DNA of 6,223 nt from Oscillospiraceae bacterium (GTDB lineage: Bacteria; Bacillota; Clostridia; WRCU01): positions 1 through 6,223 of the forward strand of contig WRCU01000096.1 in the NCBI GenBank assembly GCA_009783805.1. Reading direction: 5' to 3'. Below the pieces are notes generated by a model that was not told where the DNA came from, made no database searches, and saw only the letters and a program-made list of their open reading frames with translations. The position numbers were made by a program, and so were the translations under genes. Positions 1-5,611 of the stretch are shown one piece after another (within the stretch, counting starts at the first letter, position 1; every line of letters starts with the position of its first letter).

Positions 1-317
1 AATATCACGTACCCACTGGAGTCGACGATCATGACGCTGGAGGCCGAGCTCTCGGAGACGCTGCGGAGCGTCCTGTTGAGCATGAACATGAGCTGCTCCG
101 TCAGCTCGGGGTTGGATGAGAGCATGCCCGCCACGTACGTGAAGACCTCGTTCACGTCGCCGCAGTACGACTTCAGGCTTTCGACGGCGGCCGAGGAGCC
201 GTATGAGCGCATCGACACGTAGTAGGTCATCCCGGACGTGAGCAGTATGAATGAGACTATGGCGACCACGAATGAGACCAGCTTCGCGAATATGGACAGG
301 GACAGCCGGCCCCGCAT
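1..317 (-). CDS. Membrane sensor protein, N-terminal part (probable sensor histidine kinase of the adjacent two-component system)
   Basis: Only the first 105 codons lie in the window and the frame stays open to the edge. The ATG overlaps the last base of the response regulator stop codon (TGATG), which implies translational coupling. The product starts with a short basic stretch (MRGR), then one hydrophobic segment at about residues 9-28 (IFAKLVSFVVAIVSFILLTS) that should be a membrane helix or uncleaved signal anchor. From about residue 32 it would face outside the cell. Residues 93-105 (SSVMIVDSSGYVI) resemble the strand that opens a PAS- or Cache-type extracellular sensor domain (hydrophobics followed by D-x-x-G). 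The HAMP, phospho-acceptor histidine and ATPase domains would lie beyond the edge. The kinase assignment is therefore inferred from position directly after an OmpR-type regulator and from the topology. A chemoreceptor-like or other membrane sensor is less likely. Confidence 0.8.
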   Translation of the reverse strand, partial: MRGRLSLSIFAKLVSFVVAIVSFILLTSGMTYYVSMRSYGSSAAVESLKSYCGDVNEVFTYVAGMLSSNPELTEQLMFMLNRTLRSVSESSASSVMIVDSSGYVI

Positions 318-997
318 CACTTTACCTCAAACTTGTACCCTATGCTCCAAACGGTCTTGATCTGCCATTGCACGCCCTCGCAGACGAGCTTCTCCCGGAT
401 CCTCTTCACGTGCACGTCGACGGTCCTGCTGTCGCCGTAGTAGTCGTACCCCCAAACCTGGTTCAGGAGCTGGTCCCTGGTGAAGACCTTGTTCGGGTTC
501 GAGGCGAGGAAGTACAGCAGCTCGAGCTCCCTCGGCGGCATCTCGAGGAGGGCGCCGTCCACCGTGACGGTGTAGTCCGTCTTGTTGACGGTCAGCCTGT
601 CGTACCTCAGCTCCATGGGGCCTTCCTTGCCCTCGATCCTCCTTAGGATCGCACGGACGCGGACGACGAGCTCCTTGGGGTCGAAGGGCTTGACCATGTA
701 GTCGTCGGCGCCCAGCTCCAGTCCCAATATCTTGTCCAGGGTCTCGTCCTTGGCCGATAGGATGAGCACCGGCGTGTCGCTCGAGCCCCTGAGCTGGCGG
801 CAGATCTGCCATCCGTCCTTACCCGGGAGCATTATGTCGAGCACGATGAGGTTGGGCTTGGCCCGCTCGATGGCCTGGATGGCGTCCTTCCCCGTGTCGT
901 GCGTCTCCACCTCGTACCCTTCGCGTTCCAAATACAGCCTGATCAGCTCGCGGATGTTGGCGTCGTCGTCGATTACGAGGACCTTCGCGTTCGGCAT
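317..997 (-). CDS. OmpR/PhoB-family response regulator (receiver plus winged-helix DNA-binding domain)
   Basis: This 226-residue protein has the usual length of the OmpR/PhoB family. The receiver domain covers about residues 4-120. It shows the acidic pocket D10-D11-D12, the phospho-acceptor D54 in IVLDIMLP, the conserved hydroxyl residue S81 in LILSAKD, Y100, and the conserved lysine K103 in DYMVKPFDP. After a short linker, the winged-helix DNA-binding domain runs from about 128 to 226. Its signatures are MPPRELELLYFLASNPNKVF, the recognition helix around RTVDVHVKRIREKL (191-204) and the wing TVWSIGYKF. Phosphorylation by a partner kinase should switch promoter binding, in the cytoplasm. The gene lies 19 bases after the acetyltransferase and overlaps the sensor gene by one base, so the three are probably co-transcribed. 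The target genes and signal cannot be read from the sequence, and no specific name (PhoP, WalR, VanR) is justified. In the wing, the usual R-G before [VI]-G-Y is W-S, a mild variation. Confidence 0.97.
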   Translation of the reverse strand: MPNAKVLVIDDDANIRELIRLYLEREGYEVETHDTGKDAIQAIERAKPNLIVLDIMLPGKDGWQICRQLRGSSDTPVLILSAKDETLDKILGLELGADDYMVKPFDPKELVVRVRAILRRIEGKEGPMELRYDRLTVNKTDYTVTVDGALLEMPPRELELLYFLASNPNKVFTRDQLLNQVWGYDYYGDSRTVDVHVKRIREKLVCEGVQWQIKTVWSIGYKFEVK

Positions 998-1003
998 GCC
1001 TTT

Positions 1004-1010
1004 ACCTCCC
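1004..1010 (-). promoter_or_regulatory. Shine-Dalgarno site of the response regulator gene
   Basis: On the minus strand the sequence GGGAGGT lies six bases before the ATG at 997. It falls in the 19-base gap after the acetyltransferase stop codon. The response regulator therefore has a strong ribosome binding site of its own. Confidence 0.85.
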
Positions 1011-1016
1011 GACGTC

Positions 1017-2150
1017 TCAGACGTTGTCCATCCTATGGAAGCATAGGGGGAGCGGGAACCAGTCGCGGACCACGGGGTTGCCGGCGTTTATGAGGAACGA
1101 CGAAGGGGCGAACAGGAAGCGCGTGGCCTCGAGGTGGCCCATCTCACGGTCATAGGGGCCCGCCGAGTCCGCGACGTACGCCTCGCCCCCGCTGACGCCT
1201 ATCTCATACGCGCCCCTGCCTTCGACCCTCAGGCGGAAGACGCCATCCATGAGGCCGCCGCACATCAGCTGCTTCAGCCTCATGAAGGCCAGGATCACCT
1301 TCCCGTAGTTCAAGACGTTCACGTTGCAACTATGCTCTATCTTGCAGCAGTCGTTGCAGATCAAGTCGAACCTCGATATCTCCTCGGTTTGGAAGGGGGG
1401 GAAGGTGACGGTGAGCTCGGCGCAGCCCGCGGACTTGAAGAACCCGGCGACGACGCCGTTTATGAGGCTAGGGTCGCTCAGCGCGACCTCGTGGACCTGC
1501 TTACTGTCGTTTGACGCTATGAGGTAGCCGATGACCGCCCCGGCATCCTTTATGACCGCGTAGAGCCTGCTGCTCCATGAGGAGGCGATGGCGAAGAACT
1601 CGTCCTCGCGCCTGACCGAGGCGCAAGGCTGCGCGTTGTTCATGGCCGTGAACGCCTTTATGTCCCCCGAGTCGCCGGATTCCACCTTCCGGTAGGTGTA
1701 CCCGCCGTACAGGTCGAAAGGCAGGTGCGCCACGTTGTTGCCCCTCAGGGTGCCCGTCACCTTCATGCCGCCGGGGGTGAAGCCGAAGTACTCATAGCGC
1801 TGCCGGTTCCCGCCTAGGACGGCCAGGTCCACGCCTTCGGCCCGCATGTCGTCCATGGCCCTCCCCATGCAGGCGGTCATGTATCCCTTGCCCCTGCTGT
1901 AGCGGTGGACGGAGACCATGCCTATGCCCTTGACCTTGAGGCCCTCGCCCATCACGCGCAGGTTGAGGGGGTAGGAGCCCACTGCCGCCTTTATGCGCCC
2001 CTCCTCCTTGATCAGGTAGTGGTGGCGCGCCATCCTGGGGTCCGTGTACAGCTTCGGCAGGAAGGTGGGGAAGTCGATGTTGTAGAACACGTAGTTCCCG
2101 AAGTCGACTATGTCGCCGAACTCCGATTCCTTGCCTAAGGTTATCTCCAT
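1017..2150 (-). CDS. Eis-like GNAT N-acetyltransferase with SCP2-like C-terminal domain
   Basis: This 377-residue protein has the three-part layout of the Eis-like acetyltransferase family, which transfers acetyl from acetyl-CoA to amines. The N-terminal GNAT domain is at about residues 1-150. It carries the acetyl-CoA pyrophosphate loop VHRYSRGKGY (81-90, R-x-x-G-x-G type) and the following motif RYEYFGFTPGG (118-128), where Y119 may match the catalytic tyrosine of Eis. A second, degenerate GNAT fold probably covers about 150-285. Residues 286-377 resemble the SCP2-like end typical of the family, including ATRFLFAP and the WFPLPLCFHRMDNV terminus. The substrate is unknown: family members include aminoglycoside acetylators, but many are uncharacterised. 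I chose the ATG at 2150 because homologues start with a similar MEI-type strand and the best promoter lies downstream of the longer in-frame start at 2282. That ATG lacks a clear Shine-Dalgarno site. An unusual cysteine cluster, CNDCCKIEHSC, sits at residues 265-275. The gene is first in an apparent operon with the two-component genes. Confidence 0.9.
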   Translation of the reverse strand: MEITLGKESEFGDIVDFGNYVFYNIDFPTFLPKLYTDPRMARHHYLIKEEGRIKAAVGSYPLNLRVMGEGLKVKGIGMVSVHRYSRGKGYMTACMGRAMDDMRAEGVDLAVLGGNRQRYEYFGFTPGGMKVTGTLRGNNVAHLPFDLYGGYTYRKVESGDSGDIKAFTAMNNAQPCASVRREDEFFAIASSWSSRLYAVIKDAGAVIGYLIASNDSKQVHEVALSDPSLINGVVAGFFKSAGCAELTVTFPPFQTEEISRFDLICNDCCKIEHSCNVNVLNYGKVILAFMRLKQLMCGGLMDGVFRLRVEGRGAYEIGVSGGEAYVADSAGPYDREMGHLEATRFLFAPSSFLINAGNPVVRDWFPLPLCFHRMDNV

Positions 2151-2194
2151 CGCGGATGCGCGCCGCGCCCCGTGCCCGGTAGCGAACGGGCCAC
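2141..2194 (-). CDS. Possible leader peptide upstream of the acetyltransferase (17 codons)
   Basis: A short frame opens with GTG at 2194 and ends with TAA at 2143-2141, overlapping the first codons of the acetyltransferase (ATGGAGATAA). It would encode VARSLPGTGRGAHPRWR, with the GTG read as Met. A purine-rich site, AGGGAAAGGGAG, ends 10 bases before the GTG, whereas the acetyltransferase ATG itself has no visible ribosome binding site. This would fit re-initiation of translation after the leader frame. The peptide is arginine-rich and resembles no family I know. Such a short frame may arise by chance, so this is only a hypothesis. Confidence 0.3.
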   Translation of the reverse strand: MARSLPGTGRGAHPRWR

Positions 2195-2196
2195 GG
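2170..2196 (-). promoter_or_regulatory. Hairpin in the acetyltransferase leader RNA
   Basis: On the minus strand CCGTGGCCCG and CGGGCACGG can pair around an 8-base loop, leaving one bulged G. That gives nine GC-rich pairs in the presumed 5' untranslated leader. The stem includes the GTG of the possible leader peptide and lies between the purine-rich site near 2205-2216 and the acetyltransferase ATG. It could control ribosome access, but no T-tract follows, so it is not an intrinsic terminator. Confidence 0.4.
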
Positions 2197-2227
2197 ACGG
2201 GCGACTCCCTTTCCCTATGATCCGAGA

Positions 2228-2257
2228 AGTATAGCAAATGGGGGCTCCGGGCCGCAA
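2228..2257 (-). promoter_or_regulatory. Sigma-70-type promoter for the acetyltransferase/two-component operon
   Basis: On the minus strand a -35-like TTGCGG (2257-2252) and a -10 TATACT (2233-2228, five of six matches to TATAAT) are separated by 18 bases. Transcription would start near 2221, giving a leader of about 70 bases before the ATG at 2150. The elements stand out in otherwise GC-rich DNA. This placement argues against the longer in-frame start at 2282, which would lie upstream of the promoter. Confidence 0.5.
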
Positions 2258-2262
2258 CGGCC

Positions 2263-2290
2263 TTCCTTTGCGCCGAACCCATGTGATAAC
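2263..2290 (+). promoter_or_regulatory. Candidate promoter for nth
   Basis: An extended -10 element TGTGATAAC (2282-2290) is preceded, 16 bases upstream of the hexamer, by a poor -35 TTCCTT (2263-2268). Transcription would start near 2297, before the likely nth start codon. The hexamer GATAAC matches the consensus at four of six positions, so the call rests mainly on its position and the TG extension. Confidence 0.25.
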
Positions 2291-2298
2291 ATTGTTAT
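2286..2298. repeat. AT-rich inverted repeat between divergent genes
   Basis: ATAAC and GTTAT form a perfect 5-base inverted repeat around ATT (ATAACATTGTTAT). It lies between the acetyltransferase and nth, overlapping the candidate nth -10 element and about 30 bases upstream of the acetyltransferase -35. A small dimeric regulator could bind here, but five-base arms are weak evidence. Confidence 0.35.
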
Positions 2299-2354
2299 GC
2301 CCCGGGCCAAATCGGCGCGGCGGGGGACCCTATGCGGAAGGTGGCGGGACGGGC

Positions 2355-3071
2355 TTGTCGGATGGCGGCTTCGGAGGTTCGGAAGGTAATGCCCCGCTGA
2401 TCGCCGGGATGCTGCGGGAGGCATACGGGGAGGCCCGCTGCGGGCTTGACGGCGGGGACCCGTTCAGGCTGCTGACGATGGCGATCCTTTCAGCCCAGTG
2501 CACGGACAGGAGGGTCAACGAGGTTTCCGTGAGGCTGTTCGAGGCCTACGGGGACGTTTATGGGATGGCGGGGGCCGACGAGGCCGACGTGGCCCGCATT
2601 ATATATCCGTTGGGACTCTCGAGGGTGAAGGCCGCGAACGTCGTGGCCTGCGCCCGGATCATAGTGGGGAGGCATGGGGGGCGCGTGCCGGGTGACCTGG
2701 ATTCCCTGACCTCGCTGCCCGGGGTGGGCAGGAAGACGGCCAACCTCATGCTGGGGGAGGCGTTCGGGATACCGGCCTTCGTGGTGGACACGCACGTGGC
2801 CAGGCTATGCGGAAGGCTGGGCCTGTGCCGGTCGAGGGACCCATTGGCGGTCGAGGCGGCGGTGACCGCGGCCTTGCCCAAGGAAGAGTGGGTGGGCTTC
2901 GGGCATAGGCTCATAATGCACGGGAGGGCCGTCTGCAGGGCTAGGAGCCCGAAATGCGGCATATGCCCGATCTCCGGCGCATGCCCTTCATACGCGGGCA
3001 TGGGCGGGGGGCCGGGCCCGGCCGGCGATGGGCCGGGCGAACCGCGGGCAAGGCCGGTCGGCGGGAGGTGA
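2355..3071 (+). CDS. nth: Endonuclease III (DNA glycosylase / AP lyase)
   Basis: The enzyme removes oxidised pyrimidines from DNA and cuts the strand at the resulting abasic site in base-excision repair. Residue numbers assume the TTG start at 2355 (238 residues). ILSAQCTD (44-51) is the conserved N-terminal signature. The helix-hairpin-helix motif LPGVGRKTA (121-129) carries the catalytic lysine K127. The catalytic aspartate is D145 in VVDTHVARL. The four cysteines C194, C201, C204 and C210 have the exact C-x6-C-x2-C-x5-C spacing of the [4Fe-4S] cluster. The core matches the family's roughly 210 residues, followed by a Gly/Pro-rich tail of about 27 residues without known function. The start is uncertain: there is no in-frame ATG in a good position. 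CTG at 2397 has a better ribosome site (GGAAGG at 2381-2386) and gives 224 residues; ATG at 2409 is also possible but looks short. The upstream in-frame ATG at 2238 would begin before the likely promoter. The stop codon lies inside the ribosome binding site of the next gene. Confidence 0.95.
   Translation: MSDGGFGGSEGNAPLIAGMLREAYGEARCGLDGGDPFRLLTMAILSAQCTDRRVNEVSVRLFEAYGDVYGMAGADEADVARIIYPLGLSRVKAANVVACARIIVGRHGGRVPGDLDSLTSLPGVGRKTANLMLGEAFGIPAFVVDTHVARLCGRLGLCRSRDPLAVEAAVTAALPKEEWVGFGHRLIMHGRAVCRARSPKCGICPISGACPSYAGMGGGPGPAGDGPGEPRARPVGGR
3063..3068 (+). promoter_or_regulatory. Shine-Dalgarno site that sets the start of the FtsA-like gene
   Basis: GGGAGG ends five bases before the ATG at 3074, and the nth stop TGA (3069-3071) lies between them. 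This arrangement supports 3074 as the true start over the in-frame ATG at 2954, which lies inside nth, and suggests translational coupling. Confidence 0.85.
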
Positions 3072-3073
3072 GC

Positions 3074-5200
3074 ATGGGCCGAGTTGGAAGATCCGGGGGA
3101 AGGGGGGCCAAGGGTCCCGCCAAGGCCAGTGAGGTCGGCGAGGCCCTCTTCGCCCTCGACATAGGGACCCGGACGGTGATAGGGGTCGTCTCCAGGCGTG
3201 AGGGACGGTCGCTGCGCGTGATAGCCTACGAGGTGATGGAGCACCGCAGCCGCGCCATGATGGACGGGCAGATACATGACATAGGCCAGGTGGCCCAGGC
3301 GGTCGCCGAGGTTCGCTCCAGCCTGGAGTACGCCACGGGCATGAGGCTCGGGAAGGTCGCCATCGCGGCGGCGGGCCGCTCGCTGAGGACGGTTGAGGTG
3401 AGCGTGGAGAGGGCCCTGGACGGCGCCGAGGAGATCGGGGCGGATGCGGTGGCCGGGCTGGAGATGGAGGCCGTCAAGGCGGCCCACGACAGGATGGGGG
3501 TCGAAGCCGATGAGGGGGGGGACGCCCCGTCCTTCTATTGCGTGGGGTACAGCGTCAAGAATTACTACCTGAACGGGTACCTCATAGGCGAGCTGCTCGG
3601 GCACCGCGGCAAAAAAGCCGGCGTGAGCCTTCTGGCCACGTTCCTGCCGTACACGGTGGTGGACAGCCTCTACACGGTGATGGGCAGGGTGGGGCTGGAG
3701 GTCACGAACCTCACGCTGGAGCCGATGGCCGCCCTGAACGTCGCCATACCCAAGGACCTGAGGCTCCTCAACTTGGCGCTCATAGACGTCGGCGCCGGGA
3801 CCTCCGACATCGCCATAACCAAGGACGGCACGGTGGTCGCGTACGGTATGGTGCCCATCGCCGGGGACGAGGTCACGGAGGCCTTATCGCGCCACTACCT
3901 GGTGGAGTTCGGCGAGGCCGAAAGGGTGAAAAGGCTGTTGGGCGACCCATCGGCCGAGACGGTCGGGATGATTGATATATTGGGGTGCGCCCGCGGCGTG
4001 GGCCGGCTCGAGGCCATAGGGGTGATCGGGCCGGTCATGGACGAGATGGCGGGGAGCATAGCGGACAGGATACTGGAGCTCAACGCCAAGCCGCCGAACG
4101 CGGTCTTCCTCGTCGGTGGGGGCTGTCAAGCCCCGGGCTTCCCCGAGGCATTGGCGGAAAGGCTGGGCATACCCAGGGAGAGGATAGCCGTGAAGGGCAG
4201 GGGGGCCCTCGCGGACGTGTTGTACGACGGCGACGGGCTGGCCGGGCCGGAGTCCGTGACCCCGTTGGGGATCGCATACAGCGTGATGACCGGTAAGGCG
4301 CAAGAATTCATATCGGTCACGGTCAACGGGCTGAAGCGCAGGGTCTTCGGTAGGGATGAGCTGACCATGTCCAACGTGATGGTGCTGGCGGGCTTCGATC
4401 CGTCGACCCTGATCCCCACCAAAGGCTCCTCCCTAAGCTATGAGCTGAACGGGGCGCGCAGGACCGTAAGGGGTGGGTACGGCGTCCCTGCGCAAGTCAC
4501 GGTGAATGGCGCCGAGGCCGGGATGGGCACAAGGATAAGCTCGGGCGACGCGATCAGGGTCGTCAAGGCCGTCCGGGGCGCTGACGCGAAGCTGACGGTA
4601 GGCGAGGCTCTGTCCGGTGAGGGCAGGTTCAAGGTGGCCGTCGACGGGACCCACGCCGAGCTGGGGCCGAAGGCCTACATCGGCGAGTCCGAGGTCACCG
4701 GGCATCACCCGATCGCCGACGGCGACAAGGTATGGGTGGACAGGGCCGTGAGCGTGGGGGCCCTGGCCGGGATGCTCGACCTGGACGCGGGGGCGTACGG
4801 GGCTTATGTGAACGGTGAGCCCGTGCCGATGGGATACATAGTGACGGCTTCGGATGAGATCGCCTTCACGCGGCCCGCGAAGGCGGCGGACGGCGCGGAT
4901 GGGGCGGGCCCGGGTCGGCCGAGCCCGAAGGGGCCCATGGATGGGGGCGGGGAGGCGGCGGGCCGGGACGACGGGCCGGGGATCGGGGTGACGCTCAACG
5001 GACGCCGCTGCGTGCTCAAGGGCAAGGGGCGGCACGCCTTCTCGGACTCGCTCATCCACGCGGACATAGACACGAAGAGGCCGAATGGGGCGTTGGTGAC
5101 GCTGATCAATGGGGAGGCGTGCGAGTTCGCGGATGAGGTGCGCGAGGGTGACGCGCTGGAGGTGTATTGGGAGGGGGCCGGGCCCAGGCATGGGCGGTGA
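3074..5200 (+). CDS. Long FtsA-like actin-fold ATPase with C-terminal beta-hairpin repeats
   Basis: This 708-residue protein has an FtsA-type ATPase at about residues 22-410. Its nucleotide-binding motifs are FALDIGTRTVIGVV (26-39, phosphate 1), LIDVGAGTSDIAIT (236-249, phosphate 2) and FLVGGGCQAPGF (345-356, adenosine). The stretch MDGQIHDIGQVAQAVAEV (63-80) and GKVAIAAAGRSLRTV (93-107) matches the FtsA-specific 1C subdomain. Classical FtsA is about 420 residues and tethers FtsZ to the membrane through a C-terminal amphipathic helix. Here roughly 300 further residues follow, with recurrent hairpin signatures: VTVNG 415-419, YELNG 456-460, VTVNG 475-479, VAVDG 521-525, YVNG 578-581, TLNG 640-643 and LING 677-680. 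Several are followed by a GD[AK]-type strand: SSGDAIRV, ADGDKVWV and REGDALEV. A Gly/Pro-rich linker spans about 601-636. No C-terminal amphipathic helix is visible. Similar long proteins annotated as cell-division FtsA occur in Clostridia, but their role is not settled. The first 22 residues are basic and glycine-rich. The gene is coupled to nth. Confidence 0.92.
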   Translation: MGRVGRSGGRGAKGPAKASEVGEALFALDIGTRTVIGVVSRREGRSLRVIAYEVMEHRSRAMMDGQIHDIGQVAQAVAEVRSSLEYATGMRLGKVAIAAAGRSLRTVEVSVERALDGAEEIGADAVAGLEMEAVKAAHDRMGVEADEGGDAPSFYCVGYSVKNYYLNGYLIGELLGHRGKKAGVSLLATFLPYTVVDSLYTVMGRVGLEVTNLTLEPMAALNVAIPKDLRLLNLALIDVGAGTSDIAITKDGTVVAYGMVPIAGDEVTEALSRHYLVEFGEAERVKRLLGDPSAETVGMIDILGCARGVGRLEAIGVIGPVMDEMAGSIADRILELNAKPPNAVFLVGGGCQAPGFPEALAERLGIPRERIAVKGRGALADVLYDGDGLAGPESVTPLGIAYSVMTGKAQEFISVTVNGLKRRVFGRDELTMSNVMVLAGFDPSTLIPTKGSSLSYELNGARRTVRGGYGVPAQVTVNGAEAGMGTRISSGDAIRVVKAVRGADAKLTVGEALSGEGRFKVAVDGTHAELGPKAYIGESEVTGHHPIADGDKVWVDRAVSVGALAGMLDLDAGAYGAYVNGEPVPMGYIVTASDEIAFTRPAKAADGADGAGPGRPSPKGPMDGGGEAAGRDDGPGIGVTLNGRRCVLKGKGRHAFSDSLIHADIDTKRPNGALVTLINGEACEFADEVREGDALEVYWEGAGPRHGR

Positions 5201-5220
5201 CTCGCTCCGCCTGGGCGGGG
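5182..5220. repeat. Overlapping inverted repeats at the end of the FtsA-like gene
   Basis: GCCCAGGC (5182-5189) and GCCTGGGC (5209-5216) form a perfect 8-base inverted repeat around a 19-base loop containing the FtsA-like stop codon. A competing short hairpin, CTCCGC-CTGG-GCGGGG (5205-5220), shares the right arm. Either could slow polymerase at the end of the nth/FtsA-like transcript, but no T-run follows, so an intrinsic terminator is not demonstrated. Confidence 0.4.
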
Positions 5221-5246
5221 GGACGGCCCAACGCTCAGCGGGCGGG

Positions 5247-5280
5247 GGCCTTTATGGGCATGACGGGGCAGGGAAAGGCC
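5247..5280. repeat. Inverted repeat in the convergent intergenic region
   Basis: GGCCTTT (5247-5253) and AAAGGCC (5274-5280) are perfect complements separated by 20 bases. The repeat lies between the convergent FtsA-like and rpmB genes and may contribute to ending transcripts from either side. Neither strand has a T-tract after it. The rest of 5201-5339 contains no credible gene. Confidence 0.35.
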
Positions 5281-5303
5281 GCCGCGTCCCTGGCGCGGGG
5301 CGG

Positions 5304-5330
5304 TCGGCCGTCCGGATGGGGATCGGCCGA
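5304..5330. repeat. Inverted repeat just downstream of rpmB
   Basis: TCGGCCG (5304-5310) and CGGCCGA (5324-5330) form a perfect 7-base inverted repeat with a 13-base loop, starting 10 bases after the rpmB stop codon. The position suits a transcript-end hairpin for rpmB, but no U-tract follows on the minus strand. It may protect the 3' end or act with Rho, both of which are inferences. Confidence 0.4.
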
Positions 5331-5339
5331 TGGCCTATG

Positions 5340-5540
5340 CTATATGCCGGCGGTGACGCGCCTCACCTTGTTGGAGCGGAGGCAGCGCGTGCAGACGTAC
5401 TCCGTGCTGTGGGTCCCGTTGCCGCTCACGACCCGTACCTTCTTCAGGTTCGGCTTATAGGTCCTGTTGGACCGCTTGTGGGAGAACGTGTCGTTCAACC
5501 CGAACTTGGTGCATTTCGCGCATACGCTGCAGATCGCCAT
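5340..5540 (-). CDS. rpmB: Large ribosomal subunit protein bL28
   Basis: This 66-residue basic protein belongs to the bacterial L28 family and binds 23S rRNA in the 50S subunit. It starts with MAICSVCAKC, has the conserved SHKRSNRTYKPNLKKV core (20-35) and ends with YVCTRCLRSNKVRRV (48-62). The pairs C4/C7 and C50/C53 form the zinc-ribbon pattern of the cysteine-containing (C+) form of L28; C10 is an additional cysteine. Length and motifs are normal. The gene stands alone with its own promoter and a GGAGG ribosome site, between the convergent FtsA-like gene and the divergent ribokinase-family gene. Its bacterial-only distribution fixes the domain of the organism. Keeping the zinc-binding cysteines implies it need not be a zinc-free paralogue induced by zinc limitation. 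Confidence 0.97.
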   Translation of the reverse strand: MAICSVCAKCTKFGLNDTFSHKRSNRTYKPNLKKVRVVSGNGTHSTEYVCTRCLRSNKVRRVTAGI

Positions 5541-5549
5541 CTATCTGAG

Positions 5550-5554
5550 CCTCC
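5550..5554 (-). promoter_or_regulatory. Shine-Dalgarno site of rpmB
   Basis: On the minus strand GGAGG lies nine bases before the ATG at 5540, which supports this start codon. Confidence 0.8.
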
Positions 5555-5585
5555 GTCCGTGGCTTGGGCACACTGGGTTTGGTCG

Positions 5586-5600
5586 GCCCCCTTGGGGGGC
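5586..5600 (-). promoter_or_regulatory. GC hairpin near the 5' end of the rpmB leader
   Basis: G-CCCC and GGGG-C arms (5586-5590 and 5596-5600) pair around a five-base loop, about 5 bases after the predicted rpmB transcription start. It could stabilise the messenger or take part in control, but no known leader motif is recognised. Confidence 0.25.
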
Positions 5601-5611
5601 GAACGCGCAAT

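Noticed and set aside
1017..2150. Naming the acetyltransferase as an aminoglycoside-resistance enzyme (eis)
   Set aside because: The three-domain architecture supports the family only; substrate specificity cannot be read from the sequence.
2151..2282. A 44-residue N-terminal extension of the acetyltransferase from an ATG at 2282
   Set aside because: The extension has no family resemblance and would start upstream of the best promoter (2228-2257).
2954..3073. A 40-residue N-terminal extension of the FtsA-like protein from an ATG at 2954
   Set aside because: It lies wholly within the end of nth in another frame, is low-complexity, and the strong ribosome site before 3074 fits the shorter protein.
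2558..3604. A 348-codon open frame on the minus strand across nth and the start of the FtsA-like gene
   Set aside because: It is antisense to two genes with clear family motifs, is rich in Pro, His, Ala and Arg, and matches nothing I recognise; long antisense frames are expected in such GC-rich DNA.
4433..5191. A 252-codon minus-strand frame opposite the FtsA-like C-terminus
   Set aside because: It is an antisense shadow with an Arg/Pro/His-rich composition and no ribosome binding site or known motif.
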